From Paramacrobiotus metropolitanus (taxonomy: Eukaryota; Tardigrada; Eutardigrada; Parachela; Macrobiotidae): 64,000 bases of DNA. A program made the position numbers and the translations under genes. A model generated the notes under the pieces. It was not told the origin of the DNA, made no database searches, and saw nothing but the letters and a program-made list of their open reading frames with translations. The DNA lies in assembly GCF_019649055.1 (NCBI RefSeq), contig NW_026570282.1:124001-188000 (forward strand), written 5' to 3'. Below are positions 1 to 15,000 of the stretch, in pieces; the stretch's first letter is position 1; every line of letters begins with the position of its first letter.

Positions 1-3000
1 GTAGGCACACGTTTGGCGGAGGTGAAAAGATGTGGACTTTCCGGTGTAATCTTGTGCGTCTCCATGTAATAGATGAGTTTGCCATCCTGATCCTTGGTCA
101 TTGAGGTTTTAACAAACTGCTCCTTATGCCCTGACCGCGATGACCCCGCCGTACTGACTGACGACGGCTTATCCCAGTGGATATGCCGTCTATACAGGAC
201 ATAGGGAATGTCCTTGTCAATGTCCACCCCCGTGAGACTGTCCACCCGAGCCAGAGCATCTTCAGTATCTTCTGATACCAAAGCCGGTTGCACGTGATGA
301 TCAACATCAGGTACAACCGGAACATTAACTAACTCATGCGGCATTTCATGTGTAATATAACCCAGTGCGCTGTCACGGGATATTCTTCGTGGCGTTAATT
401 CACCTTCCATCGTGACGGCGACCTCCTGGACATGTCCGTTGGGACGGTAGTCGTCATAGCGTTCCGTCCGCATAATCGTTGTATGACTAGTGTAGTCGTC
501 AGGAAGGTGTTCGCGGGAAGACAGTGGCACCTGCTACAGTAAATCATCGTTTAGCCAAATGTAAACGTGCGGGCGAGTTGCAAGATATTAATTAGATGGC
601 AGAACATCAGCTGATTTAAAAACAACAGTACTTTTAAAAAAAATTAGTCCATTACGAATCTTAAGAATCTATTCAGCAGCAGCTGTAAAATAAAAACAGT
701 TTGGGGAGACAGAGGAAATTAAAGCAAAATGAATCAGAGAAAACCATACCCCGTAATGAACCTAATAATAGGATAATCCTTACTTCATGCGCACTATCCA
801 CTCGCTGTGTGCGTTCCAGAGTGCGACTGCCACTATCACTGCTCTTATCCGGATTAGTTGCCTGCAAGACAGCGTACGCATACAACCCTTGTTCCTACAT
901 CCAAATAACAGAATAAAGGCAAGGCAGAAACCTCTGTCACCTCCATGGGTTCACTTCGTGAGCGTGCCAACACTCCATTCTCGCCTTGTTGCATTTTGCG
1001 ACTGCGTGTACCACCCGTGGTATTGTACCGACTGTCCCGCGTTCTTGCCATCGGTAAGAGCGGGGTCGCCGCCAGTGAAGCTCCACAACTCTGAGACGAG
1101 CGGATCCGGGAAGCCCCACTGGCGCGTTGGAAACTGGGCCGCTTGCCGTAATTATCACGAGCAAATTCCAAGACTTGCTTCTGCGTGCGGCCAGAAAATC
1201 TACGATAAAGCCCGGATTGACCTGGTTAAAAATCTGAACAACAGTCACCTTAACGGCATCGCTTACCTGAAAGACGAACCCGAAGGAAAGATTCTCGTTT
1301 TGGAACGAGGCAGCGATGCCACCATAGGGCATCGAAAAAATCCATGGTGTTCAATGCATTTCTTCCAGAAATTCTTGCAAGAATTTCGCGAATCAAAATA
1401 AAATTCCACAGTATCTTTATAGTAACCCTGAAAATATCACCCACGACGTTACAAAGCATTCCAAAATATAAAATATCCCTGACACAACAAAAAGTATCAA
1501 GTTACAGCAGCTAGACTTATGAGAGCAACCGCAAAACCAGTGGAAAAACTCGATTCACAAGAAAGTCGGCCAATACAATAGTTTAGCTAGTAACTCAGCA
1601 ATCAATATTTCATTATCAAACTACGGCTTTTTCTACGAGAGAACATGGGTGCTCCAACCGGAAGTGAAACCTTAGTCAACATATTATGCAATTAGTCTGA
1701 GCCGCAGTCGTTCCCGAGCCACTTACAAATCCTTCTGGATGCAGTTTGATAAGGAAGCGTTTCCTCTTAAAGCTCAGCTTGCGAATTTTGGCCCATGAAA
1801 AGGTATTGATTTTCGCAAGATTCTGGAAGACAACTATGCCCATGTGTGCTACAGCCAGATTCAGGGCGACGCCTTCATGGTCCTGCAAGCAAATAGAATG
1901 CACACATTACTGCCGTAGTTGTACCACGTCGCGTACGCTTATAGCAAAACCACGGGCCATGACCGATGAACCAGACAGCAAATCTCGCTTCCGGTCACGA
2001 TAAATACTTCCATAGACTCCCGTTCACGTTTCGCCTCGCACAACGATTTACTGGAATTCTTCCTTATCACTTTTATAACATATAATTTATATGTTATATC
2101 ATATAAAGACTACAAAATTTCATCAGCAACGGATTATCCTTGCTCTCCACTTTCGATAATTTTATTTCTAATGATTTCGTGCTCAACCGTTAGTTAACTA
2201 TCCTCTGGCTTTTAGATATCGATAACTGCAATGTGAAAGGTCGAACATTTTTCAAATTAATTAATTATATTTTTCCCAGCTCAGCAGCGACTTCAAAAGC
2301 AGAATCCTACCCTATTAAATCAACCCATAAAGCTTCCATAATTCCAGTTTTGCCCAAACATTACCCGATATCGTATTTCTGCTGGCAAACAACGATGAGA
2401 GAGAAGCAAATATCGTGTCCACTTACATTGGCGGCATGTAGGCGCATGCCATACATCTCACATCGTCGGGCAGTTTCCAGGAAATTCAAATCCGCTTCCG
2501 CCGGCGACTGACCAACGAGTTGCAGATGGCTATCGCGCACTTGGCTACAAAATACCCACATAAGAGTTCTCCACTACCATCACTCAACTGAATGCTACCA
2601 TATGTCATCAATGCGCAATTATCACATCCCACTTATTTCGCCATGCATAAACTCTAATGCATAAAACATTACAAATACGCCGGCATAGTGTAATTACTCA
2701 CACAGAGGATTAGTCCTTGGCGGGGGGCGACGCAAGCTATTTTCTAATTAATATCTTTATTCCCGATTTAAAAACTCTCAAATCCGTGATTTCAGTAAAC
2801 GATTAATTTGTCAAAGCGTCAAAGGCTTTTGTTAGAAGAATTTCCCTTTCCATGCAACTTATAAACGATTTGTCACGAACAGCTGCTCTTGACAAAAATC
2901 AGATAGAAGTCAGCAGTAGCTATACGTATGGGCGAAATATTCCACTAGCGAAACAGGTCAAGTGACAACTTCTTCAGTTTACTAATAATCCCGTCGCGAT

Positions 3001-6000
3001 CTAGTTATTCAACGGGAAGAGATGGGTTGACTGTCAATCCTAACATGGACAGCAGTGTCGTTCAATCAAACGTTAAACCGTTGTTCATTTATGGCCATTA
3101 ATTAGGTTATCCAAGTAACTGTTAATATCGATAATGTCTATATCTCCAGTACGTACTGCCACTGGTACCGTCACTACTGGACTTGTCGTGCTCGGTTTTC
3201 CGCAAACGGTACGCGTCGGAAAAGTCAGAAGTAAGGTAAAAACCTTTTTACGATACAAAATACTTTACTTAACAGCTGAAGAAATTTATCACAAAAATGC
3301 AGATAAAAATTGACCACAGTACAAATCTGAAGATTAGATGAAAATCCAAATAAGCAAACTGTGCACCACAACCTTTGTTCCTCTGTGCTAGATTTTTTAA
3401 ATGCAGAAGAGGAAGTGAACCATGTGCACTGTAAAAATCTGTTAAAATCACGCAGACACATGCTTGCATGGCTTACCTGAGAAACATAACATCCTGCTGA
3501 GGAAGAAACCGGTACTTGAGCAAATATGTGTAATCCCGATAATTATCCGGTGAATAATCACCCTCCTCAGCCTGTACAACATAAGCAGCCAACAAGGCGG
3601 CGGTGGTGTCTTGGCAAGGCATGAGTCCGTTGGCTAAATCTTTTCTAATTTGCAATACAAATAAATATCTACAATAACAAAACAAGCAATTTTACTCCAT
3701 TGACCTACATTGTAAAGCTTGAAATGAGAGTGCTCTACAGTCTGCTACATGCCGTCAGAGATTAACTATCCACATCGATTGGGACAGACTACCGGAAATT
3801 AATTTCCTTAATATCCAAATTTAGCCTGGCTATAAAACTCAAAAGATTGCACAGTATGTTTTACCCTTCTTTCATCATAAATTTTTCATTTCAACGAAAA
3901 AAGTTGAACGTAAAAACCTGAAAGAAAAACTTCGAAAAACTGCGCGCATGGTACGACACTACTCTTGTGGTAACTGCTACTCAGTATTTTCATTACTGCG
4001 ATCGTCAAATATAAAAATAAAATAAAGTTTCATAAAAAGAAACCCAAAGAAGGTTGAACAGGACTTTTCATGACGAAATCAGATCTTTGAAGCGAAAATA
4101 AGCACTACATGCCTCGTAATTTCTTCTTCCAGTTGTACGGGATCGGGTGTGTAAAATTTCACACAAAAATGCAGATTTATCGTGTTACTGGATGATACCG
4201 CCAATCCCAACTGCCGTCCAATGGGCCGTTCCAGGTCCAACCAGTACTGGAGACGTAAAACGCACATTATAAAAAGAAACAATCAGACTAACAGCTACTA
4301 CTCGAACACTTAACATACAAGCAACCTGCTCTAATTTCCTGTCACACTTTGGCTATTCACGCTTAGTAGTGACGGGGATGTCCGTGCAACTAACCTTATT
4401 GCCCGTACTGTCAGTGTATTCCAAACCAAAATAATCATTCTCCAAAAGTGCTAAATGTTCACACACTTGGGTGAAGAGTTCCGATCCTCGGGCTTTCGGC
4501 TGCAAAAATACACTGGTGAGCAAATGACAGAGATTAGTCAAAACGGGGTCAACCTAAATGTGCTGTATTAAACTCAAATGAAAATGTCCCAAAAAATTAC
4601 AGACTTTTTAACAAATTTTAGGTAAATTTGCTGATGCATGACGTACAGCGTTTTGACAAATTATGTTTACCGAAAACTGATAGCCAGGGCCGCATAATCC
4701 AATTTGACTGATTCGCGAACATATCGTCTTAGTGAAAGTCTAAAGCCCAAAAGTAACCAGTTCTAAGCAAACCTATCCAGCTGTATCTGTTATGAATATT
4801 TCATTCCGCTGCTGCCATGATTTAAATCGATTTCATAATAAAAAGGTAATAACTAACTGGAAGATTTTGTTACCGAATTATTATGACTGGAGAGTGGAGT
4901 TAGAAATTACGTGGGTGTTGTTATAGCCCATAAGTAAATCCCGAAACGAACTTAAAATTCCAAATGATTACGACTATTACGAAATAATCTCAAAATACTA
5001 TTAACGCAAAAAAATGTCTCGGATTTGTCGCGGAGCATGCTGGCGGACTACAAGCGGAAGTCGAACGGCTACCTCGCACACCTAATTTCCGTATTGTTCG
5101 GATATCCGACCTGGAGTACGGAAATGTACCACAAGAGATTTCCGGTGAATAAAAGGCAGTTAAACAGCGACCTATGACGAATGAATCGTGGTGTTGTTCA
5201 ATTAATCTTTCCGGTATTGTTCATACAGATCCGTAATAGCGGCAGTATAGTTCTTCCAGAGAGACCTGTGTCGGCCAATTAACCGGAACTGGAAGCAATC
5301 AATAGTGTCGTATGCAATTAAGGAAAAAGTGTTCCACCTCTAATGTGTTAGAATTATGGGAGATGCGTGCTGTCAGCACACAGCAGTTTGTTATAAAGTG
5401 ATCGTATAAAAAGCCTACTTGCTCTGCGTTAACAAAGTTTAGGACCTCAGGTGAGATGTTTGTTCGGAAAGTAAAAAAATCTGCAAGCACCGAGCGAGTC
5501 TGGATTTACCAAAAAATATATAAATCAAAACAACGTACTTGATCATATCTTCGTAGATTCTCAGATAAAAAGCTTGTCATATTTACCATTCCAGAATCTT
5601 GTCATAATGATGCATCCGCAAGCATTTAGAAACGGTGGCAAACAATAAAAAACTACTGACTTACTCGTACGGCGTACCTACTGTCGAACCTTTCAAAAGG
5701 TTAGCAGTTTCGAAAAAATCATATTCTTCAATTTGCATTGAAGTTAATTTACTCATTAGTAATATTGTCGTCGTATGTAATATTGTCTTATAAAATCGTA
5801 TGGTCTGGTAAATATCAAAATTAAGCACGCCTCAGTCATTGATTAGTGCACGGAAAATATATTGTTGCAACAGCTGCGCCCATCAATTTGCTTCAGTGAT
5901 AGAACATATCCCTTCTAGATCACACTAATGCATGTGCCCTTTAGCGTCAAACTATCGCGGATCAATGGAGCAGTATTTTTCCGCGCTGAACAAATGCGAC

Positions 6001-9000
6001 TAGTTATTTCACACAGCAAAAAATTTGCTATACACTGTCATAAAAAAATAAAATCCTTTTTGGACAGATCCTGCTCCCATTTAAATACCGCGCAAGCAAT
6101 TTTCCGACCGCCTATCAGCCAGTGTTCTCTATAACACGCTTGCTGATCAACTTTATACGTCGCCCCATCCATTTGTTTGTTATCCACTCAACGTTCTTCC
6201 ACGCGTTCTCTATGGGCTTTCACAAAAATTTGTAGCTCTTATGTCATACCCGTTGATCCACGGGCACATGAAAGTGAGCACACAAATGTTCCGGGATGAG
6301 CTAACAAATAGTGCGCTCTTCCACGTATTTCCGCCTCTAATCAAAGCATACATTAATTATTCACTATAGATTGCCTAACGCGCACCTTCCGTTAAAACAC
6401 ATTAATATTCATCATAAATATAGGTGATTGCTACATTATGTCGTATTTCGAATTTTTTTTTCACAGCGGAAAAAAGGATTGCAACAGATCAGTTGTGCAG
6501 ATCCAACCACCGTAAAAACGAAATTCTAACTACTTTCTAAAATTTTCGTGCAACAACATCTGCAGTTCATAAGTTTTTTACTTTTTCGACACTGGGATAT
6601 TAGAACTCATTCGAAGCAAAATCCCCAGCACGTGGTCGCAACTGCCGAAGCTGCCGCAATACGATACAGCCGAAGAAATTCAACTCTCATTAGCAGCCAA
6701 TTCTCGTCGGGCGCATGCCGGTCGCATCGTTTCGTTCATTAGTGAGAAGAAAAACGAACGCTCAACTTCCTTCCGGCCTGTGCCGACGCTCTACAGCTAC
6801 AACAAAGTCATGATTCTATTTTTTGCATAAATTTCACTCCTTAATACACCGCTAACTGACATTCAAGTGCAGCCAGCCACTTGAAAAGAACCACAAAACA
6901 AGCGCTCGGTCGAGGACACACACACAGCTCAAACCGGGACCATTAGGCAAAAACCGATAGTACCAGCACTTATCTGATTGCCGATGAAAATCTGCCGGCT
7001 ACGCGAAATCTACATTAGCTACAGCTATGGGAGAAGGAAAATCTATCTTTCTTTTCGGGTTTCACTCGAGCTGCGTACACTGTGAGTGCGAGTCGGTAGC
7101 GGTCTGACTTTGCGCAGCCGTACAAGACTCCAGCGCGAGATTGGAACAAGGAAAATCAATGTGAATTGAATTTAGAATGAAGGGATTTACAAGAGGAAAA
7201 TAATTCGCGTTCCCACTAAAAGTCTGGACGACGGGATGTTCTCAAGCTGACATTCGGCCCACTGGTCGTACTTATTCTCTGTCGTACATACTTACAGTCC
7301 GTGCACAGTGGCGCATGTTCTGTCGGAATTCCAGTATTACATCGCGGGCCAAGACAAATTAAAAATCAATAAACTAACTCTTCCCATGATGCGAATATAT
7401 TTCCTACATTCTACTCTGACGGCTGGGGATATTCGTGCAAGTTTGTGATTTTATGCACAACACAACGTTAACGGCTGTTTTGCTCTTCACGCATCAACTA
7501 AACTGATTCGTCATAAAGTGCCGTCGAAATGACCGAAGGAATTATCATTTCCCCATTTCGTTTCCATACGAGTCGCACAACACTATCGTAATCCCGCTGC
7601 TTTCCTCGTACTATCCAAATGGTTGTGTATTCAACATTAAAATCCCGGCAACACGTTCAGCACGGAAACATTTTCCACATTATTAACCACAATTTGTCAT
7701 GGATGTGGATAATATTAATGCCGCGTGTTCTCAAGTTCACAGAAAATGTCGGAATGGCTTAAGCTTCAAAGAGGAGAAAAAAAACAATAACCTTGTTCTT
7801 CTATGTAATTTAATTTACAGATGAAGGCAAGACAACCTTCCAGACGAGTGGCTTTTCTCGTCCGATGCCACAGAGCATGATAAATTGCCAAATGCATAAC
7901 GAAGCATTTTCACTAACACACTTTAGTCAGCCTACCTACAGCATTATTTTTGGTCTGAAATTGTCTACTTCACCTATCAAATTCAACTTCTCGTAACTGA
8001 AAATAAATAAATAGCATGGCCACCTCGTAAATGCATGTTATAAACACGCTATGTCAAAAAAAGCAGCGACATCCACGGACCGCTGCGAATAAACTCTTGA
8101 TTACAAATCTAGAGAATATCGTCCGTCCCCTTGTAAAAAGTCAAAAAACGATTTGTTGTAAAAAAGGATGGATAGATTAAAAGCAGTCGTATGTACCAAT
8201 CCCATGATACACACCTAGGCAAAATGGAAACGGACGCGACAGTAAACAGTCGCGTAACCCATTTTGCGCATGGCAATGGGACTGTAACCTTTTGAACAAA
8301 CACATACTATAAAAAGCTTCAAGTATTTTAATCAACAAAAGTTTCATTTACCGCCAAGTCAACAGTAGTTCGAACATGAACATCACTACGGAAGCCGCCA
8401 ATAATTTATACAAGCAACAGTTTCGTTATGCATGGACAAGAAGCACTGGAGATGCCCTGAGTTGCATTTTCACACAACTCTGCACAGATATGGTTGGAGT
8501 ACTGTAGTTAGGTGTTACGTAAACCTTAAAAGGGATCATACGTACGGGAATACAGAATCCCACAAAATTTAATTTTCCTCATAAGCTCGAACTGAAACAT
8601 TTCTATCAATACCGCGAAAGTGATTATCGATATTTCAGCTTTCTGCTAACGATTATTAATCTTAATCTCAATGCTGTGCAGCTGACCCATTTTTTTCTGG
8701 AAGAACATTAGAACTATCTATAGTGCTAGATTCTGCCCAACAAGTTCTACAAAGGGAAATCGATAAAAATTTTTCGGCTATCGTAACACAACAAAATGAA
8801 AAACCACTGCATAGAAAGTAGCATAAATATCTGAATACATACAGTCTCGTCAACGTAACGGCAGTTATCGCTTTCCGTCAAAGCCGACTGTTTGCTTGTG
8901 CGTAAAATAACAGCACTGTTTACTAAGCGAACGTTTGAAATATCCTAAAACGCAATAAACTCTGCTCCGTCATGCCTATCCAGCGTTACATAACCACTAC

Positions 9001-9307
9001 GCTTCCCAACCCAGACATGAATTCCCTGAGCGTTTTTATTCGAAAAGCTGTAAGAAATCGGCTTTATATCTTTTTTAAAAAGCTGAAAGTGACCAAAGTC
9101 CTTCTCGAATTCACTTACAGAATTTTTAAAAATAATATGGGAATCATCCAAAAATTCCACGCGACAATTGAGCGATTTTCCCGATCCGTGCGATGATGGC
9201 ATATGGGCTCCGGACGCCTGACGGGACAGACTGGAATGTCCATCCCCTCCACCGCGTTGGATGCCATTGGAGGGCCCCACGGGGGGCACAGCCACTGTCG
9301 CGCTCAT
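1..9307 (-). CDS. FARP-family FERM-domain Rho-GEF, N-terminal part (partial at left edge)
   Basis: Ten coding exons read on the minus strand: 9119-9307, 4395-4499, 4113-4246, 3477-3668, 2427-2544, 1727-1882, 1267-1427, 1199 down to about 941, and 1-530 continuing off the window. All junction phases agree. The chosen start (ATG at 9307) gives a short Ser/Gly-rich leader, then FERM lobe F1 ([21 protein letters not shown]), F2 ([39 protein letters not shown]) and F3 ([30 protein letters not shown]). A FERM-adjacent segment with SGRTQKQ follows, which is typical of FARP1/2 and FRMD7, and then an unstructured linker. In the family, FERM is followed by DH-PH-PH domains acting on Rac/Cdc42 at the membrane; those would lie outside the window. 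The exon ending at 4113 uses a GC donor (AG|GCATGT). The 4.6-kb intron 4500-9118 shows no recognisable exon. About 610 residues are visible. FARP versus FRMD7 is not settled without the C-terminus. Confidence 0.85.
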
Positions 9308-12038
9308 CCTTGGAGAAGCTCCTCTTCTCCGATCAAGCCCAGCCTCCACTCCGCGCCTAATGCAAAAGGAATCAATGCAATAAAAAAATGATTTCTAATT
9401 AGCGTACAAAATAATTTCGAGCGCTTAGCAAAAATTCCAGTAATTCGTACATACTACATACGTCTTAGTACACGAAGTTATGGTGAAAACCAGCGGCACC
9501 GTTTTAATAATATTAAACCGAAACGGTATTTCTATCTTGTCTAGTAAAGCGATAACAAAATTACGGCTACCCAGAAAATTATTCGTAAATTTTTCATGGT
9601 ATCTGTGTCAGCACGACAGCGTCATTTTGAGCGAATTTGCTTTACCAAACAACTGCAACCAGTCCATCATCCATATTACAAATTACCTGTTTAGCACCTG
9701 CTGAGCCAAATCGCGCACAATGGCAGCCAAAACGATTCAGATCATCATTATGAATAGTCTGATAAACGAACGAATAATACTGCCCAAGGCGTCGAGCAGC
9801 GTCGCTACTGTGGATACGGAATCTCAGATAGATTTAAATCCTCACTCTGCTCGATAAGTAACTTTGAAAGAACTTTTGACATCTCCGCTACTCCTGCCAG
9901 CTTCCTTTCCTTCCTCTGTAACACTCATTGCTACTCGCGGCCGTGCGCTCTATCTTATTAGATTGCCGATTGCACAACGGACGCCGACAACGGGTTGCTA
10001 GTTGTTACACAAAATCATCACTGGCTACACCGACGTCACTCCGACCAATGGTATAACGAAAAACAACAAGGCCCGCCTAATATTTTCCAGGGGGCGGATC
10101 TGCTTTCAAAGAGGCGGTTGGTGCACTGCTGCGGTATGTAATTAGCTCATTTGCATGTATCCTTAGCGCGTCGGATAATTCCAAAACAGCAATTAGGACG
10201 ATACAACATAAATGTGACAAGCAAAGGGTTTACATTGTAGAAGCAAAATTACATAGTAATGCGTTCTCAAAGTGTTCGACTGGAAGCAGGAGCGGAACAG
10301 GATTCTAGAAGTTTTTTGGCCATGCTGCAGCTGGTTTTGACGTTCGATGAGATGAGCCGCCATGGTACCGGTCCGATCGACTACGATGGGGTGCTTGCTG
10401 TTGCACACTTTAACAGGATGCGTATGTTATACGAGTAGTCTGCGACTCTGCGTCATGTCTTACCATCTAGCTTTGACCCAGTTGTTTTTAGTAGTTTTTC
10501 CTCTGGATCAGTAAAACGCTATGATCTTTATAGGGGAATCAGTTTTGCGATGCCATGTAACTGGATCTGTGTATCCGCGATTGGCTTGCTTTCCGCTTTC
10601 AAGTGTATAATAGCGGAGACTCACAAATTGCTTTGGCGCGTAGATATTGTAGCTAAAACGTAAAAGCAGTAAAAAGCACGACACTTTGGCCGTTTGGCGC
10701 ATGTTGAGTAAGCAGTCAAAGCGATGCCCAGCGGCGACTCATCCGGAAAAAGGAACAGAAATTTGGAGAAGAATTGAACAGCAATTAGGCTAGTGCTCCA
10801 CTAGACCAGCATACCGGCCGGCATTATAGGCACACAAGTCCGACAACAATTTGCGCAAATAAATTTAACTCTGCTCATTTTAAAAGCAATCAAAAGCGGG
10901 ATGTACGAGTACAATAAGACCTCTTTTAGGAGTTCGTGCGATTTTGCTGTAGATTATGTTTGCTTTTAATTGCAGCAGTCACGAGCAGTTCAGCTGGATT
11001 TCACAGTTTTACAAGTAATCAGCATTCATGAATTGTACTACGTAGTCACTACGAACGCGTTAATTAATTTTGCGGTAATTTGTAGCAGCTCATCACTCAT
11101 CAGGCCTTGTAAATGGTAATTATAAGTCAAAAGACTTTATGCAGTATGTTTAAGTAAAAGGCTACGCCTCGCGTTTACATCACTAAATGAAAAATTATCA
11201 GTAATAGTTTGACTAGTAATCTCCTTCCCAGTTCCCACACTCTGTGAGTGCAGTGTGCAGAATATACTAACTGCTTTCCTTGTTGTCGCAACATCACCTT
11301 ATCAATTTTGTTTAGTGTGCACAATGCATCTGCTGGAAGCGGCGAAAAAAATTCGGTACGATATACGCACTCGTCGCATTATACCACGAAAAGCGACGAA
11401 AAAGCTACAGTATATGCGAGCAGTGTCTGACTCTGAATCTTGTTAGTAAGGACACAAAATACAAAAAGTGGCGTTTTTTGTTATTAGCATGCGCATTTGT
11501 TGTTATTATGATATTCAGCAGCAACCAGCACCCAGAAATTTCATTTTCCTGCCGACAAACTCGTTACTCAGAGACGATCAATACAGATAGCTTCTTTTCC
11601 CAGGAGTACCAGTTATATCCCAGTATATTACTTTTTATGAAACCATCGAAGCAGATAGATTGGTGTTCTGGCAAAGATCTGTCCTACACTAACATATCGC
11701 AACCATTAGTCTAACGAAAATTATCCACAGTATACAGTAAGACCAACATGGGAAAAAACAAGGCTTTACTAGTACAGAAAATTGTAAACTACAATAAGCA
11801 CAAATTTTTCACATGGCTTGATATCAGCATCGGTCCATCAGAACCACTAAAATCCTCTAAACGACAGACCGCATGCGCAGCAACTGACGCACCAACCGTG
11901 CAAACGAAATAGACTCAAGATTTCCGCCATACACTGTTGAATTATACTATGTGACCCGTTAATACAAAAACTCATTTAAGATGCAGAAAGAAACATCATT
12001 CATCTCGTTGCAGCAAGAGCGCAGACAATCGCCAATCT
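9308..12038. other. Intergenic stretch, no recognised gene
   Basis: This gap separates the FARP-like gene from cullin-3. It probably holds non-coding 5' exons or the promoter of the former. One plus-strand reading frame at 11478-11714 starts with a hydrophobic stretch (LLLACAFVVIMIF) and could be a signal anchor, but it matches nothing I recognise and has no clear splice partners. I do not call it a gene. Confidence 0.4.
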
Positions 12039-15000
12039 TTACGCAACGTATTGGTACACTGACCTACAAAAAAATAAAGGTATCGAGAGTCAAACATCGA
12101 TACTGATCAAATAGACCAAGGAAAAATATTAAGAGCACATCAATAACTTACCGGTTTTCCGGCGTCCTGCACAAATATTCCCGATCGATTAAGCCCTCAA
12201 TCCGTTTCTTAATGGTTGTCGGGCTGGGAGCAAAACGCAGACGCAGTTGGTCTATCACTTCGGCTACCAGGTTGGCATGGGGCAACTTTTTACGAGCCTT
12301 CATTATCCGCACAATAGCTGCCTCAATTTCGTGCTTCCGGTCTTCATCCACTTTAGCGCGGGTCTCAACGCGATCCTGCTCCTGCTCGTTTTTACCGGTT
12401 CCTAAATTTCCCAGTGCAAAATTTAAAACACAGCTACCGATGGTAAGTTTTTCATCGACTAAGCAACAAAACCCAAAGCGAAGATCGTTAGTTCACCATA
12501 GACATTTTATGCACATGCTCTGTGAATTGTCCAGTGCTATAACTACGTAGTGCGTAATTATGACCAGATCATCACTTCTCGTACCTGCTTGGATTCTAAC
12601 ACGAACCATCCGTGAAGTAAAAGAATCATTCACAAGGAAGCTCGTATGGTCACCTACAAACGAATTCACGTTACGTTTTCTGGCAGAAAAAACATTACAA
12701 TGAAGTCGTCTTCGAAGTCGAAAAAAATTACAATAAACCGTTGATACAAGATGGCGGCTCATTTAATCTAATGGTAGCTTCGTATACCATTACGGCACTA
12801 AAGTCGTTAATCTAACTTGCTGTGCTAATTGAACGGTAAGCTGATATGATACCAATTTCGCCCGCTCCGTTGTCCTGTCTCAAAAGCAGCCGTTGTTTTC
12901 CCATACAAAGGCTCTGCAGCGTGCGCTTTAGCTCACGATCAGGGATTCTGGTTACCGCGAGCATCTCACTGCATCTCCATTCCCGCTGTTCGTTGAAGAG
13001 CATCAAAACACACATCTGATAAGTGGAAACTTGGAGAATGTGTTTTCGTATTCCGCCTCTACTGCTGGCCGGCACCACACTGCTGCTGGTGGACGGTTGC
13101 GAGTCGTCGGCAATTGGTGGCCCATAAAACGTTGCATTCAAATCAGCCATACCCAAATTTGGCTGCAGGGTCAACTGACGTCCATTGTGTTTGTTAAGAT
13201 AGAAACTAAAAACATAGAACACAATAACATTGGGAAAATTGTACGCACTTCGAGAACACTTTGTGCATCGCAATGCATTGTGCACTGGTACTCGTATTAT
13301 ATACCAGACATTTATACGGAAAATTATTAAATTATGCATTAGATAACACTGTTAACGACGTGCATACTTCTATCACAGAAGTATTCGAAAGTAACATTCT
13401 GAAAAAGCGCAAACCTTTTAAACTCTGTAAAAGAAGCCTGCGCCGCCGCCGGTAGAACGACATCGACTTGACAAATTTGCATTGGCCAAAATCCCGTTGT
13501 AAGCACAGACATATTCAAATCAACTGGCAATTTCTTCTAAAACACAAATTATTGTCAATAATGTAAACGATATGGTGTTGCTGTATCCACGTACCGTTCC
13601 GCCCAAATAATCCTTGAATTCATCGTTAATATTTTTGGACAAAGTAATATCTTTAAACATTCCTTCCAATTTGGACGTAAACTGATACCCGCATTCCTGC
13701 TTTAGTTTTCCGATCATCATCTTCTCTGAATCATCTGACGTCGAACGATTAAACAACAAGCGCTTGGCCAGATGCTGCTTATAGTAGCGCTCAAAAACGT
13801 CCTTTTCTTGGAGGAAGCGGAATAAAACCATGGCTCTGTCCAAAACGTTTTCGAGCTCTTGTTCCGTAACCTAAGTCACATAAGTACCTCCATGTCAAGA
13901 CTAGAAGCATCAGCAGTAAAAATAGCCACACTTACATCTTTATTTCCCTTTTTCAATTTGTCGTCGATAAAGAGGGATAAATATTCTGGAGATCGGGGAT
14001 TCAAATTCAAAAACCGCTCAAACGCAGTGGAGATCATTGTTTTGAATCGACGATCATTGTCAAATGACTTTTCAAGGAATTTGTCATAATCATCCTTCAG
14101 CGTTAATAATGACTGCAACCCGCATCATATTTACGGTAACAATGAATACTTCCAGGATAGTTGCAACAGTGAATACTCCCAGGATAGTTGCAACATGTAC
14201 ATACCGTAACAAAATTTACAGGATTTTTGGGAGTCGCCTCTTCCTCTGTGACGAGGTCTTTTCCCTGGTCTCCCAAATGGTTGCCAATGTACTGTAGCAT
14301 CGTTTTCATTCCCTCAGTAACTCGATTAAACAGCTTGTACATCCTTGCCATGTCTGAAAACAAACAACTAAATTAATTTCCCGAAAAGGGCGAAGTTACA
14401 ATAAAATATTCTATAATATTATATGAATTCGCTAACGCATGGCAATTCATAGACGCATTGCAATATTATGATTCCTGTACCAGAAGTCATTAACTACCTT
14501 CGTATTTTTGGTTCTGGATGCAGAAAACCACACCGCCTGTTTCCATTAAAACCACTGTATTCAGATGCTTAACAATCAGCTCGTCCTCTACCACCCGAAC
14601 GATATGCGCTTCGCTGGAGTTATCGAGGTAGTGTTTGGCTCGTTCTGTTTCTTCGTGCAGCCTCTGCTCAACTTTCTGTACGTATTCCGAAGCTGCGTTC
14701 TGCCTCAAATAATTTTGAGCTTCCATCTAAAAAAATTATAAACATGCCTTTACAAACCCCATTTAGCCAACAGCAAAGGAGAGGAGTTAAAACATCAAAG
14801 GTAAAGGAAACAAAAAGCCTTAACATTTGACTTCCATTACTTAAGCAGAAATTCGCATACATTATTCCATTCTTAATTATAAATTAATTCACTAATAACA
14901 ACTCTCCAGTAGCTGCAAACATCGAAATACTGTGCGTTATTAATACATACAACATGGCTACGTACTCTGAAAAATTCACCGGACTGCTGCAAGAAGGGGC

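Noticed and set aside
8945-9349. 134-aa minus-strand ORF as a whole protein
   Set aside because: Only 9119-9307 is used: a GTAAGT donor follows 9119, and splicing to 4499 restores the FERM lobe; the apparent start at 9349 is a GTG.
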